A DNA stretch of 64,000 nucleotides from Rhodobiaceae bacterium (lineage in GTDB: Bacteria > Pseudomonadota > Alphaproteobacteria > Rhizobiales > Tepidamorphaceae), in the NCBI GenBank assembly GCA_020637895.1, contig JACKJP010000006.1, forward strand, positions 206,996 through 270,995, in the 5' to 3' direction. Numbering within the stretch: the first letter of the stretch is position 1; each line of letters begins with the position of its first letter. The notes under the pieces were generated by a model that was given only the letters and a program-made list of their open reading frames with translations, had not been told where the DNA came from and ran no database searches. The translations under genes and the position numbers were made by a program. This document shows, piece after piece, positions 33,479 to 42,506 of the stretch.

Positions 33479-34486
33479 CTAGTTCAGGGCCAGATTGACG
33501 CTGGATTCCGGCAGTTCCCTGCCAAAGCAGCGCTGATAGAACTCGGCGACCACCGGCCGTTCCAGTTCGTCGCACTTGTTGACGAAGGTCAGCCTGAACG
33601 CCTCGCCCAGATCCCCGAAAATATCTGCATTCTCGGCCCAGGTGATAACCGTGCGCGGGCTCATGACCGTCGACAGGTCGCCATTGACGAAGGCGGAACG
33701 CGTGAGATCGGCAAGACGGACCATGCGCGAGGCGGTGTCGCGTCCCTCTTCGCCCTTCATCCATTTCGCCTTGGCAAGAATGATGTTCACTTCATCATCA
33801 TGCGGCAGATAGTTCAGCGCCGAGACGATCGACCAGCGATCCATCTGCGCCTGGTTGATCTGCTGCGTTCCATGATAGAGGCCGGAGGTATCGCCAAGAC
33901 CGATCGTGTTTGCAGTGGCGAACAGCCGGAACGCCGGGTGCGGCTTCAGCACGCGGCTCTGGTCGAGCAGGGTCAGCCGGCCCGACGATTCCAGCACGCG
34001 CTGAATGACGAACATCACATCCGGCCGGCCCGCGTCATACTCGTCGAATACGAGAGCGACATTGTTCTGGTAGGCCCATGGCAGGATGCCATCGCGGAAT
34101 TCGGTGACCTGCTTGCCGTCCTTGAGAACGATCGCATCCTTGCCGATCAGATCGATACGGCTGATATGACTGTCGAGATTGACGCGAACGCACGGCCAGT
34201 TCAGACGCGCCGCGACCTGTTCGATATGGGTCGATTTGCCGGTACCGTGATAGCCGGTGATCATGACGCGCCGGTTGTAGGCAAAGCCCGCAAGGATCGC
34301 GAGCGTCGTCTCGCGGTTGAAGAGGTAGTCGGGATCGGTGTCGGGTACGTTCGCGTTGGTTTCCGAATAGGCCGGTACTTCCATGTCGGTGTCGATTCCG
34401 AAGACCTGGCGGACTGACAGCTTCATATCGGGCATTGCCGCGCCGGGGCTGTTCGGCGTGGAAGCTGCAGTATCGGGCGTTGTCAT
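33479..34486 (-). CDS. cobS: Cobaltochelatase subunit CobS (AAA+ ATPase)
   Basis: AAA+ subunit of cobaltochelatase, 335 residues. The N-terminal CobS signature region includes VRQVFGIDTDMEVPAYSE; Walker A is GYHGTGKST and Walker B lies in VALVFDEYDAG. Arginine-finger candidates follow in the second half. It forms a ring with CobT that drives cobalt insertion by CobN. The start follows a purine-rich stretch at 34486. It is upstream of cobT with ten bases between, and downstream of a J-domain gene, an arrangement common in Hyphomicrobiales. Confidence 0.96.
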   Translation of the reverse strand: MTTPDTAASTPNSPGAAMPDMKLSVRQVFGIDTDMEVPAYSETNANVPDTDPDYLFNRETTLAILAGFAYNRRVMITGYHGTGKSTHIEQVAARLNWPCVRVNLDSHISRIDLIGKDAIVLKDGKQVTEFRDGILPWAYQNNVALVFDEYDAGRPDVMFVIQRVLESSGRLTLLDQSRVLKPHPAFRLFATANTIGLGDTSGLYHGTQQINQAQMDRWSIVSALNYLPHDDEVNIILAKAKWMKGEEGRDTASRMVRLADLTRSAFVNGDLSTVMSPRTVITWAENADIFGDLGEAFRLTFVNKCDELERPVVAEFYQRCFGRELPESSVNLALN

Positions 34487-34563
34487 AGTTCAATTCCTGA
34501 TTATGGGATGCTTGAGAGTTTTCCCGCGGATCGTAAACCGCTGCGGGCAAATGGCAATGGGCC

Positions 34564-35142
34564 TCAGCAGAACCCGGCCTTCCGCAGTTGCCGGTAGGCC
34601 AGGATGATCTGTGCAAGCCGCGCTTCGCTGGAGCGGTCGCCACCGTTGGAATCGGGGTGAAGCCGTTTGACGAGGAGCTTGTAGCGGGCGTGAATCTCGG
34701 TCTTGCCGGCATCGGAATCGAGGCCAAGCGTGTCGAGGGCCTTTGCGGCGAGGGGCGGCACCCGGCGCTTGGGTTCCGGCGCACCGCCGTCACGGAAAAA
34801 TTCGAACGGGTCGCGCAGGTCGAAACGGGCCTGCCGGGCAGCGCCGCGCTCCGCCTTGCCCATCGACCAGGTTGGCCGGTGCCCTGTTACATTGTCGATC
34901 TGAAACTCGGCGATTTCGCCATCTGACATGCCGGAGAAGTAGTTGTAGGCCTTGTTGTAGGCGCGGACATGGTCGAGGCAAAAATGCAGATACTGTCCCT
35001 CGAACTGGCGACCGCGCGGCGCGGGATACTCGCCGGCGGCCTTGCAGCCGACCACGGCGCAGCCCGGCGTGCGCGGCGGTGGTGGCGCAGCGCTCGTCTT
35101 GCCGATGCGGATCCGGTCAAACCATTTTGAGTCGAGTTTCAT
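34564..35142 (-). CDS. J-domain (DnaJ-like) molecular chaperone
   Basis: A 192-residue protein with its J domain at the C-terminus (about residues 130-192), where LLVKRLHPDSNGGDRS carries the HPD tripeptide needed to stimulate Hsp70. The N-terminal half has a cysteine/histidine cluster (CAVVGCKAAGEYPAPRG and LHFCLDHVRAYNKAYNYF) that could bind zinc. No G/F-rich or substrate-binding DnaJ domains are present, so this is a type III J protein. It is divergent from bolA and upstream of cobS. Its client is unknown. Confidence 0.92.
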   Translation of the reverse strand: MKLDSKWFDRIRIGKTSAAPPPPRTPGCAVVGCKAAGEYPAPRGRQFEGQYLHFCLDHVRAYNKAYNYFSGMSDGEIAEFQIDNVTGHRPTWSMGKAERGAARQARFDLRDPFEFFRDGGAPEPKRRVPPLAAKALDTLGLDSDAGKTEIHARYKLLVKRLHPDSNGGDRSSEARLAQIILAYRQLRKAGFC

Positions 35143-35218
35143 CGCCGTGCATTATATGGATCGCGGACAATGCCGGACAAGCGTTCCGGCGGGCCAAACA
35201 ATACGGAAAGCATCCCCC

Positions 35219-35473
35219 ATGAGCGTCAAGGAAACGATAACCGACAAACTCACCGCAGCCTTTTCGCCGACGCGTCTGGAGGTGATCGATGAATCCGAGC
35301 AGCATCATGGCCACGCCGGATGGCGGGAAGGTGGCGAAACGCATTTCAGGGTGAAAATTTCCTCGCCCGGTCTTGCCGGGCTGTCTCGGGTGGAACGGCA
35401 TCGCCAGATCATGGGGGTTCTGCAGGCGGAGCTTGCCGGTCCGGTACACGCGCTAGCCATCGAGGTGAACTGA
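35219..35473 (+). CDS. BolA-family protein
   Basis: An 84-residue BolA/IbaG-type protein, known to work with monothiol glutaredoxins in iron-sulfur and iron homeostasis. The core sequence VIDESEQHHGHAGWREGGET followed by HFRVKI is the family signature, with conserved histidines that can ligate an iron-sulfur cluster. The start at 35219 (MSVKETITDKL) is preferred; an upstream in-frame stretch is not family-like. It is transcribed divergently from the J-protein gene across 76 bases and converges with the CorC-like gene, nine bases after its stop. Confidence 0.95.
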   Translation: MSVKETITDKLTAAFSPTRLEVIDESEQHHGHAGWREGGETHFRVKISSPGLAGLSRVERHRQIMGVLQAELAGPVHALAIEVN

Positions 35474-35481
35474 GCCGGGGC

Positions 35482-36792
35482 TTACGCGGCCTTGACCTTC
35501 TGCACCACCGGCGGGGCAGCGCTCTCGTCGGAGACCGGCGCGATATGCAGGAGCGTCAGGCGATTGCGCACCCGCCGCAGCACCGAGAAGCGGAAGCCAT
35601 AAAAGGTGAAGACCTGCCCCGCGTCCGGAATCATCCGCGCCGCGTTTATGACGAGCCCGGCCACGGTCGTTGCCTCCTCGTCGGGCAGGGACCAGTGCAT
35701 GGCGCGATTGATATCGCGGATCGGGACCGCGCCTTCGACCTGGACAGAACCGTCTGACTGGACCCTGAGGCCCTGCACGTCGATGTCGTGCTCGTCGGAA
35801 ATTTCGCCGACGATCTCCTCCAGGATGTCCTCCAGCGTCAGCATTCCCATCACCTCGCCATACTCGTCGACGACCAGCGCCATGTGAATCTTGCGCTTCA
35901 GGAACGCGTCGAGCTGGTCTTCGAGGCTCGTCGTATCGGGAACGAACCAGGGCTTGGTGGCTATGTCGTCAATCTTGAGGTTTTCCAGCGAGCCGCCATT
36001 GGCGTGAATGGCGCGCAGAAGATCCTTGGCGTGGAGAACGCCGACAATGTTCTCCGGCTTGTCGCGCCACAGCGGCAGGCGCGTATAGGCGCTGGCCAGC
36101 ACTTCGTCGACCAGCTTCACCGGCGGGTCGTCGGCGCTGAGGACCTGTATGGCGGTGCGGTGGACCATCACGTCGGAGACCCACAGGTCACGTAGGTCCA
36201 GTACGCCGCCGAGGCGGTACTGATCGTCGCGAATCACGTTGCCGTCGCGCGCATGCATATCGATCGCACCACGGAGTTCCTCGTGCGCGGACAGCACCTT
36301 CTGCTCCGGATCGACCTTCCAGCCCATCAGCGACAGAAGCAGTCGCACGAACTTCTCGATCGTCATGACGATCGGCGCAAACAGCACGACCAGCGGGCGG
36401 ACAACCGGCGCAATCGCCAGCGCGAACCGGTCAGGATCGGTGATCGCGGCCGTCTTGGGCAGGATTTCGGAAAAGATCAGAACGACGAAGGTCATCACCA
36501 GCGTCGCATAGGCAACGCCGGCGTCGCCGAACAGGGAAAGAAACAGGCTGGTGGCGAGCGATGATGCGAGAATGTTGACCAGATTGTTGCCGAGCAGCAG
36601 TGCGCCGATCAGCCTTTCGCGGGCGTCAAGCAGCTGATTGACGGTGCTGGCGCGCTTGTCACCGTTTTTGTCGAGCTGGAACATGCGGGCGCGTGAGGCC
36701 GCGGTGAGCGCCGTTTCCGATCCGGAAAAGAACGCCGAACAAATCAGCAGGACGAGGATGGCGCCAATGATGATGGCGAAAGTCGTTGTCAT
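35482..36792 (-). CDS. HlyC/CorC (CNNM-type) membrane protein with CBS domains
   Basis: A 436-residue hemolysin-family/CNNM protein: N-terminal DUF21 membrane domain with about four helices (residues about 1-180, including FFSGSETALTAASRARM), a pair of cytoplasmic CBS domains (about 205-325, VSDVMVHRTAIQVLSADDPP and later ALVVDEYGEVMGMLTLEDIL), and a C-terminal CorC_HlyC transporter-associated domain. Homologues are linked to magnesium or cobalt efflux. Its start overlaps the aroB stop by four bases, so it is the last gene of an aroK-aroB unit. Confidence 0.93.
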   Translation of the reverse strand: MTTTFAIIIGAILVLLICSAFFSGSETALTAASRARMFQLDKNGDKRASTVNQLLDARERLIGALLLGNNLVNILASSLATSLFLSLFGDAGVAYATLVMTFVVLIFSEILPKTAAITDPDRFALAIAPVVRPLVVLFAPIVMTIEKFVRLLLSLMGWKVDPEQKVLSAHEELRGAIDMHARDGNVIRDDQYRLGGVLDLRDLWVSDVMVHRTAIQVLSADDPPVKLVDEVLASAYTRLPLWRDKPENIVGVLHAKDLLRAIHANGGSLENLKIDDIATKPWFVPDTTSLEDQLDAFLKRKIHMALVVDEYGEVMGMLTLEDILEEIVGEISDEHDIDVQGLRVQSDGSVQVEGAVPIRDINRAMHWSLPDEEATTVAGLVINAARMIPDAGQVFTFYGFRFSVLRRVRNRLTLLHIAPVSDESAAPPVVQKVKAA

Positions 36793-37928
36793 GGTGCCGG
36801 AGCTTGAGCCAGTTTCTCCGAAAGATAGGTGCGGATCGCCGCTGCGTCGAGACCGCGTGCGACAAATGCGTCGCCGATGGCCCTGACGAGGATGAAGGTC
36901 AGCGAGCCGCGCTCGACCTTCTTGTCCTGGGCTATGAGGTCCATCAGCGTATCGGCGTCGGGCAGGCCGCCATCCACCTGGAACGTATCGGTCGGCAGAC
37001 CGACAGCATGGAAATGCGCCCTGACGCGCGCCGTGTCATCGGATGAAACATGACCAAGCCGTTCGGACATCTCGAAAGCGCAGATCATGCCAATCGATAT
37101 CGCCTCGCCGTGCAGCAGCCTGTCGCTGTACCCGCAGGCGGCCTCGAAGGCATGGCCGAATGTGTGACCGAGATTGAGCAATGCCCGCTCGCCCGACTCG
37201 CGTTCGTCGCGGGCGACTATGCCGGCTTTGGCCTGACAGCTCGTCGCGATTGCGCGGATGCGCGCATGCCCGCCGCTGAAGACGGACGGCCATTCCTTTT
37301 CCAGCCAGTCGAAGAAGGCGCGGTCGCCGAGCAGCCCGTACTTGACGACCTCCGCATACCCGGCGCGGAATTCGCGCACTGGCAGGGTGTCGAGACTGTC
37401 GGTATCGGCGATGACAAGCGAGGGCTGATGAAACGCGCCGACAAGGTTCTTGCCGTGGGCGGTATCGATACCCGTCTTGCCGCCGATAGAGCTATCCACC
37501 TGCGCCAGCAACGAGGTCGGAATCTGGACGAAGCGGACGCCCCGTCTGAGGATCGATGCGGCAAAGCCGGCAAGGTCGCCAACGACCCCGCCGCCGAGGG
37601 CGACAACGAGATCGCCCCGCTCGATGCGGTGATCGAGGAGGAAATCGGTTACCTCCTGGAGCCTGCCGAAACTCTTGGATTTCTCGCCTGGCGGCACGAC
37701 GAGCGAATTGGCGTCGATGCCGCCATGGCGAAGCGAATTTTCGAGACGGCCGAGCTGGGCGTCCGCAACATGGGCATCGGTGATGATCGCGATGCGCGCG
37801 CCCGGCGCGAGGCTCGCAATATAGTCCGCCGACCGGTCGATCAGACCCGGACCGATCAGAATATCGTATCCGCGATCTGCCAGATCGACGCGCACCGTTG
37901 TTGTTTCACCGTTTCCGACCGCGTTCAT
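36789..37928 (-). CDS. aroB: 3-dehydroquinate synthase
   Basis: Second enzyme of the shikimate pathway, converting DAHP to 3-dehydroquinate with NAD and a divalent metal. The NAD-binding motif VVALGGGVVGDLAGFAAS and the active-site region IPTSLLAQVDSSIGGKTGID are intact; metal ligands are expected in the later NLGHTFGHAFE segment. Length 379 residues is normal. It overlaps aroK upstream and the CorC-like gene downstream by four bases each, so the three are translationally coupled. Confidence 0.98.
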   Translation of the reverse strand: MNAVGNGETTTVRVDLADRGYDILIGPGLIDRSADYIASLAPGARIAIITDAHVADAQLGRLENSLRHGGIDANSLVVPPGEKSKSFGRLQEVTDFLLDHRIERGDLVVALGGGVVGDLAGFAASILRRGVRFVQIPTSLLAQVDSSIGGKTGIDTAHGKNLVGAFHQPSLVIADTDSLDTLPVREFRAGYAEVVKYGLLGDRAFFDWLEKEWPSVFSGGHARIRAIATSCQAKAGIVARDERESGERALLNLGHTFGHAFEAACGYSDRLLHGEAISIGMICAFEMSERLGHVSSDDTARVRAHFHAVGLPTDTFQVDGGLPDADTLMDLIAQDKKVERGSLTFILVRAIGDAFVARGLDAAAIRTYLSEKLAQAPAP

Positions 37929-38542
37929 TGCGGGTTCGCTTCCTTGTTGATGGCGCCGTCAATGTGGGCGGATACGGCCTTCACGATTTCGCCGACCACG
38001 GTTTCATGCGGGACTTCGCGCGACATGATGGTGAGGTCGGCCAGTGCGTAGGTTGGATTTCTTTGCTCTATCAGTGCCTTAAGCGTTCCTTCCGGATCTG
38101 CTGTCTTGAGCAGCGGCCGGTTGCTGCGCCGTTTCACCCGACGAAAAAGCAGATCGGAATCGGCCTTCAGCCAGATCGAAATGCCAGCCGAAGCAATCGT
38201 ATGGCGCGTGTCGGGATCCATGAACGCGCCGCCGCCGGTCGCCAGCACCAGTGGCCCGCCGCGCAGGATGCGCTCGATCACGCGCTTTTCACCGTCACGG
38301 AAATAGGCCTCGCCATGGGCCTCGAAAATCTCAGGGATCGTCTGGCCGGCCGCTTTTTCGATCTCGGTGTCGGCGTCAACGAAAGGGATTGCAAGCCGCG
38401 CGGCAAGGCGCCTGCCGACAGAGGATTTGCCAGCGCCCATCATGCCGACAAGCACCAGCGACCGGCCGCCAAGCCCGGCGAGGAGCGCGGCCTCCACCGA
38501 CGGCTCCTTTTCGGAGACGGCATTGGCATTTCCTGTCGTCAT
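37925..38542 (-). CDS. aroK: Shikimate kinase
   Basis: Phosphorylates shikimate at the 3-hydroxyl in chorismate synthesis. The P-loop is GMMGAGKSSVGRRLA (about residues 38-52), the shikimate-binding DADTEIE and LATGGGAFMDPDTR segments follow. About 25 N-terminal residues precede the P-loop domain, somewhat longer than minimal AroK proteins but usual in this order. First gene of the aroK-aroB-CorC unit; it faces away from the xerD region. Confidence 0.97.
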   Translation of the reverse strand: MTTGNANAVSEKEPSVEAALLAGLGGRSLVLVGMMGAGKSSVGRRLAARLAIPFVDADTEIEKAAGQTIPEIFEAHGEAYFRDGEKRVIERILRGGPLVLATGGGAFMDPDTRHTIASAGISIWLKADSDLLFRRVKRRSNRPLLKTADPEGTLKALIEQRNPTYALADLTIMSREVPHETVVGEIVKAVSAHIDGAINKEANPQ

Positions 38543-38781
38543 CGGTTCGTCAGCCCTTCGACCATGGCAGGCGTTGTTTCAACGCAGGTCGTAATGTGGC
38601 GCGGGCGGAATGACAAGCTTTGCCGGCACCTGGCTGGCGGCGTTAACCCTGTTGGCAGCGCTGCGCCGGCACTCTTCCAAAACAGTGGTAATCGTGCTTT
38701 CTGGAAAAAAGGGGCGGACCAGATCGTTGCGACCGGCGTTGGAACGCCGAGCGCGCGCCATACCCGGGGATTGAAAACGCC

Positions 38782-38922
38782 ATGCCATCGCTCATTCGTT
38801 TCATTGTCTTCTGCGGTGTCATCGCGGGCCTCGTCTATGGCGGCATGTTCGCGCTGGCGAATTTCGTGAAGCCCGAACCGCGCGAGATGACCGTTCGGGT
38901 CGACGTCGACCAGCTGCGCTGA
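38782..38922 (+). CDS. 46-residue single-span membrane protein
   Basis: A very small protein with one transmembrane helix (IRFIVFCGVIAGLVYGGMFA) followed by a short charged tail KPEPREMTVRVDVDQLR. A protein of this type sits between aroK and xerD in relatives I recall, where it is sometimes mislabelled as a histidine kinase; it has no kinase features. ATG at 38782 and stop at 38920-38922. Function unknown. It precedes xerD by 28 bases on the same strand. Confidence 0.75.
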   Translation: MPSLIRFIVFCGVIAGLVYGGMFALANFVKPEPREMTVRVDVDQLR

Positions 38923-38950
38923 AGGGCCGCCCTCATCGTCAGGACACCAC

Positions 38951-39892
38951 ATGGTGGCGAAGGGACAACCGTTATATCTCATTGAGGCGTTCCTGGAGAC
39001 GCTTGCGGCCGAGCGCGGCGCCGCCGTCAACACGCTTGAGGCCTACAGAAGCGATCTGCTCGATTTTTCAGGTTTTGCCGCCCGCAGGGGCGAGGATGCC
39101 GGGAATGCCGGTACCGAGCTGATAAGGGCTTATCTCGGCGATCTCGATGGGCGAGGTTTTACCGGCACATCGGTTGCCCGCAGGCTTTCGGCAATCCGGC
39201 AGTTCTTCAGGTTTCTGGTCGACGAACGACATCGAGACGACGATCCGACCGGTGTTGTCGAGACGCCGCGTCGCGGCCGTCCTCTCCCGAAAATACTGTC
39301 GAGGGAGGATGTCGAAGCGTTGCTGGCAAGGGCGGCACTGGAAGCTGAAGCCGGTGAGGCGGGTTCGGTCCGGATGATGGCGCTCTGCGAACTTCTCTAT
39401 GCAACCGGGCTTCGGGTTTCTGAACTGGTGGCGCTGCCGGCCGGCGCCGCGCGCGCGGCCGGGCGCGTGGTGATGGTGCGCGGCAAGGGCGGGCGCGAGC
39501 GGATCGTTCCGCTGACGCAAGCCGCGCGCGACGCCGTTGCAGTCTGGGACAGAATAAGAAAAGAGAGCCATCCCCAGTCGCGCCACCTGTTTCCCGCCGA
39601 GGGTGCGAGCGGGCACCTCAGCCGGCAGGTCTTCGCCCGCGACCTCAAGGCGCTCGCGGCGCGCGCGGGTATCGATACAAGGCGGATATCGCCGCATGTC
39701 GTGCGGCATGCATTCGCCAGCCACCTGCTGGAGAACGGCGCCGATCTGAGGATCGTCCAGCAATTGCTAGGCCATGCCGATATCGCAACGACGCAGATTT
39801 ATACCCATGTCATGCAGGAGAGGCTGCGTGCCGTGGTGGAGGCATACCATCCGCTGGCGGCAGAGAGTGACGATACAGGCAGCACTTCTTGA
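38951..39892 (+). CDS. xerD: Site-specific tyrosine recombinase XerD
   Basis: Chromosome-dimer resolvase partner acting at dif with XerC. The N-terminal SAM-like DNA-binding domain spans about 1-100 and the catalytic domain 110-300. All catalytic residues are visible: R155 (ATGLRVSEL), K179 (RGKGGRER), H249 and R252 (SPHVVRHAF), H275 (LLGHADIAT) and the nucleophile Y284 (IYTHVMQE). Length 313 is as expected. The context (aroK on one side, accA on the other) marks it as the housekeeping recombinase, not a phage integrase. Confidence 0.96.
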   Translation: MVAKGQPLYLIEAFLETLAAERGAAVNTLEAYRSDLLDFSGFAARRGEDAGNAGTELIRAYLGDLDGRGFTGTSVARRLSAIRQFFRFLVDERHRDDDPTGVVETPRRGRPLPKILSREDVEALLARAALEAEAGEAGSVRMMALCELLYATGLRVSELVALPAGAARAAGRVVMVRGKGGRERIVPLTQAARDAVAVWDRIRKESHPQSRHLFPAEGASGHLSRQVFARDLKALAARAGIDTRRISPHVVRHAFASHLLENGADLRIVQQLLGHADIATTQIYTHVMQERLRAVVEAYHPLAAESDDTGSTS

Positions 39893-40012
39893 CTCATCGG
39901 CGTGTGCGGTTCAGTGTCCGCGCCGCCCGGAGGATAGCGCCGTCTTGAACGTGCAGGACATGCGAAACCGACAGCGCAAACGCAGGCAAAAATGTTAGAA
40001 CGCTCAGGCCAG

Positions 40013-40969
40013 ATGAAGTCCTATCTCGAATTTGAAGACCCGGTCGCCGAACTGGATGGCCGCATCGCGGAGTTGCGCGCAATCGGCGATGACGATGACC
40101 GCGGCAATATTTCCGCCGAAATCGAGAGGCTTGAGAAGAAAGCGTCGCAGACGCTGGTCGAAATCTACCAGAAGCTGACGCCCTGGCAGAAGACGCAGGT
40201 CGCGCGTCATCCGATGCGGCCGCATTTCGTCGATTATCTCAAGGCGCTGATCAGCGACTTCACGCCGCTCGCCGGCGACCGCAACTATGCCGAAGACGCT
40301 GCCATCGTTGGCGGGATTGGCCGGTTCAAGGGCGCTTCGGTCGTCGTCATCGGCCAGGAGAAGGGCAACACGACGGAAACGCGCCTGAAACACAATTTCG
40401 GGATGGCGCGGCCGGAAGGCTATCGCAAGGCCGTGCGGCTGATGTCGCTGGCGGAGCGCTTTTCACTGCCCGTGCTCTGCTTCGTCGATACCGCCGGAGC
40501 CTATCCCGGCATCGGCGCGGAAGAACGGGGCCAGGCCGAGGCGATTGCCCGGTCGACAGACGCGTCACTGGCACTCGGCGTGCCCAATATCGCCGTCGTC
40601 ATCGGTGAGGGCGGTTCGGGCGGTGCCGTGGCGATCGCTACGGCCAACCGCGTGATGATGCTGGAACACTCGATCTACACGGTGGCCTCGCCGGAAGCCT
40701 CGGCTTCGATCCTCTGGCGCGATTCGACACGTGCCGCCGATGCGGCGACCGCGATGAAGGTGACGGCTCAGGACCTGAAGCGCTTCCACGTGATCGATCA
40801 GATCATCACCGAGCCGACTGGAGGCGCCCATCGCGATGCGGCGACCGTTATCGGCGATGTCGGAGACGCGATTTCAGCCAATCTGAACGAGCTTTCGGCG
40901 ATGAGCCCCGAGGAGATACGCCGTGACAGGCGTCGCAAATTCCTCGCAATGGGCACGCTTGTTGATTAA
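40013..40969 (+). CDS. accA: Acetyl-CoA carboxylase carboxyltransferase subunit alpha
   Basis: Alpha subunit of the carboxyltransferase that makes malonyl-CoA for fatty acid synthesis, with AccD as partner. Typical segments are LEFEDPVAELDGRIAEL at the N-terminus, GRFKGASVVVIGQEKGN, CFVDTAGAYPGIGAEERGQ and GEGGSGGAVAIATANRVMML. The start at 40013 (MKSYLEFED) matches relatives better than the seven-codon longer frame beginning at 39992. Its 318 residues are normal. It lies about 120 bases after xerD. Confidence 0.97.
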   Translation: MKSYLEFEDPVAELDGRIAELRAIGDDDDRGNISAEIERLEKKASQTLVEIYQKLTPWQKTQVARHPMRPHFVDYLKALISDFTPLAGDRNYAEDAAIVGGIGRFKGASVVVIGQEKGNTTETRLKHNFGMARPEGYRKAVRLMSLAERFSLPVLCFVDTAGAYPGIGAEERGQAEAIARSTDASLALGVPNIAVVIGEGGSGGAVAIATANRVMMLEHSIYTVASPEASASILWRDSTRAADAATAMKVTAQDLKRFHVIDQIITEPTGGAHRDAATVIGDVGDAISANLNELSAMSPEEIRRDRRRKFLAMGTLVD

Positions 40970-41143
40970 TCGCAATTCGTGATCTTTGTTGATTTGCTCT
41001 ATTTTCCAATGTCGTGCATATTCGGCATCGGCAGTCACGGGGAATTCCGCGGGGAAATCCTTCATTTGGAAACGGTGTCTTAAGGTTAGCGCGATATGAA
41101 CATCGCCGGTGGTGATTTTCAGTAACGCGTTCAGGTTCCGCCC

Positions 41144-42475
41144 ATGCCCATTTGCACATCCCGAATCTTCAAGCCTCTCGCCGCGCTCGCGGTGGCGTCC
41201 GTACTTCTGGCGCTGCCGGGCTGCGTCAGTGAAAGCCGCTCGCCCAAGCACCTCAAACCGATCTCCCAGAAGACGCTCTCGATGATGGAAGAGAAGGGGA
41301 TGGGCCGGCTCGATCCGATCGTCATCCGTATCTTCAAGGAAGAATCGGAGCTGGAAGTCTGGAAGCGCAACAAGAGCGGGCGCTATGCGCTGCTCAACAC
41401 CTATCCGATCTGCGCATGGTCGGGCGTTCTGGGCCCCAAGGTGAAGGAAGGCGACCGGCAGGCGCCGGAAGGCTTCTATACAATCACGCCGGGCCTGATG
41501 AACCCGAATTCCAGCTACTATCTGTCCTTCAACATCGGATACCCGAACGCCTACGACAAAGCCTATGACCGTACCGGTTCGAACCTGATGGTTCATGGTG
41601 CCTGCTCGTCCGCCGGATGTTATTCGATGACCGACGATCAGATTGCCGACATCTATGCGATCGCGCGCGATGCCTTCAAGGGCGGTCAGCGCGCCTTCCA
41701 GGTGCAGGCCTATCCATTCCGCATGACGCCAGAAAATCTTGCCCGTCACCGTAACAATCCGAACATGGCGTTCTGGAAGAACCTGAAGCAGGGTTCGGAT
41801 CATTTCGAAGTCACGGGTACGCCGCCGGAAGTCGCGGTATGCGGAAAGAAGTATGTGTTCGACGTGACGCCGGAGAATCCTAAGGCGAAGCTTGAGCCGA
41901 CCGCTGCCTGCCCCGTGCTCACGATGCCCGAGGAGTTGCGGATTGCCGTAGCCGACAAGGAAGCGCGCGACGACCAGGCCGTGCAGGTCGCGGTCGCCGA
42001 GCTTCTGTCCAAGCCGGCAGCCGGTGTTTCACAACCGACCATCATGGTTGCGGAAAACGAAGCCAAGAAGCCGGAACCGGCATCTTCTGCGCCCTCCTCG
42101 TTCACCCTCGCTTCGGCGCTGGGATCTTCAAACAGCGCCGCTTCCGTCAACGACAGCGCCGGAAAGAGCGAAAGCGGGTCATTCCTGTCGCGGATGATGA
42201 ACGCCGCCAATCCGCGCAGCTGGGGCGGTCATGAGGGCGCCAAGGTCGAGCGGGCCGTCGTAACCGATGTTCCGATGCCGGCGCCGCGACCTGAACGTAC
42301 CGCGATGTCTTCAGCGCCGGTTCAGATCGAACGGTCGCCGGTTACCGGCTATGCGCCGACGCGTGGCCTTGGCCCGAGGGAGGATAGTCCCTTCGCGGTG
42401 TTTGAGATGTTCACCCAGGTCGGCCGGGCCTGGGCGCCGAGGGATTCGCAGGCGGCGAGGCTGGGTATCCGTTAA
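41144..42475 (+). CDS. L,D-transpeptidase (YkuD) lipoprotein with long disordered tail
   Basis: Envelope enzyme of the YkuD/YafK type, which forms 3-3 crosslinks, attaches lipoproteins or cleaves them from peptidoglycan. A lipobox LALPGC (C27) predicts lipid anchoring. The catalytic domain (about 55-240) has the signature MVHGACSSAGC with H151 and nucleophile C159. After about residue 270 the chain becomes a low-complexity, Ala/Pro/Ser-rich stretch to residue 443. The exact activity (transpeptidase or amidase-like) cannot be told. It stands alone on its strand between accA and a convergent SLC13 gene. Confidence 0.9.
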   Translation: MPICTSRIFKPLAALAVASVLLALPGCVSESRSPKHLKPISQKTLSMMEEKGMGRLDPIVIRIFKEESELEVWKRNKSGRYALLNTYPICAWSGVLGPKVKEGDRQAPEGFYTITPGLMNPNSSYYLSFNIGYPNAYDKAYDRTGSNLMVHGACSSAGCYSMTDDQIADIYAIARDAFKGGQRAFQVQAYPFRMTPENLARHRNNPNMAFWKNLKQGSDHFEVTGTPPEVAVCGKKYVFDVTPENPKAKLEPTAACPVLTMPEELRIAVADKEARDDQAVQVAVAELLSKPAAGVSQPTIMVAENEAKKPEPASSAPSSFTLASALGSSNSAASVNDSAGKSESGSFLSRMMNAANPRSWGGHEGAKVERAVVTDVPMPAPRPERTAMSSAPVQIERSPVTGYAPTRGLGPREDSPFAVFEMFTQVGRAWAPRDSQAARLGIR

Positions 42476-42485
42476 GTCGGACCCT

Positions 42486-42502
42486 ACCGCGCGGCCCGCG
42501 GT
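42486..42502. terminator. Short GC hairpin between convergent genes
   Basis: ACCGCG (42486-42491) and CGCGGT (42497-42502) form a perfect six-bp stem with a five-base loop between the stops of the L,D-transpeptidase (42475) and SLC13 (42507) genes. No clear T-run, so only a weak candidate. Confidence 0.3.
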
Positions 42503-42506
42503 TTCA

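Noticed and set aside
31921..33498. A 525-codon plus-strand frame opposite cobT
   Set aside because: Complementary to cobT codons; CobT has a clear VWA domain and operon context.
38951..39892. Tyrosine recombinase as a sign of an integrated element
   Set aside because: Sequence and neighbourhood (aroK, accA) are those of housekeeping XerD; no att repeats or cargo seen.
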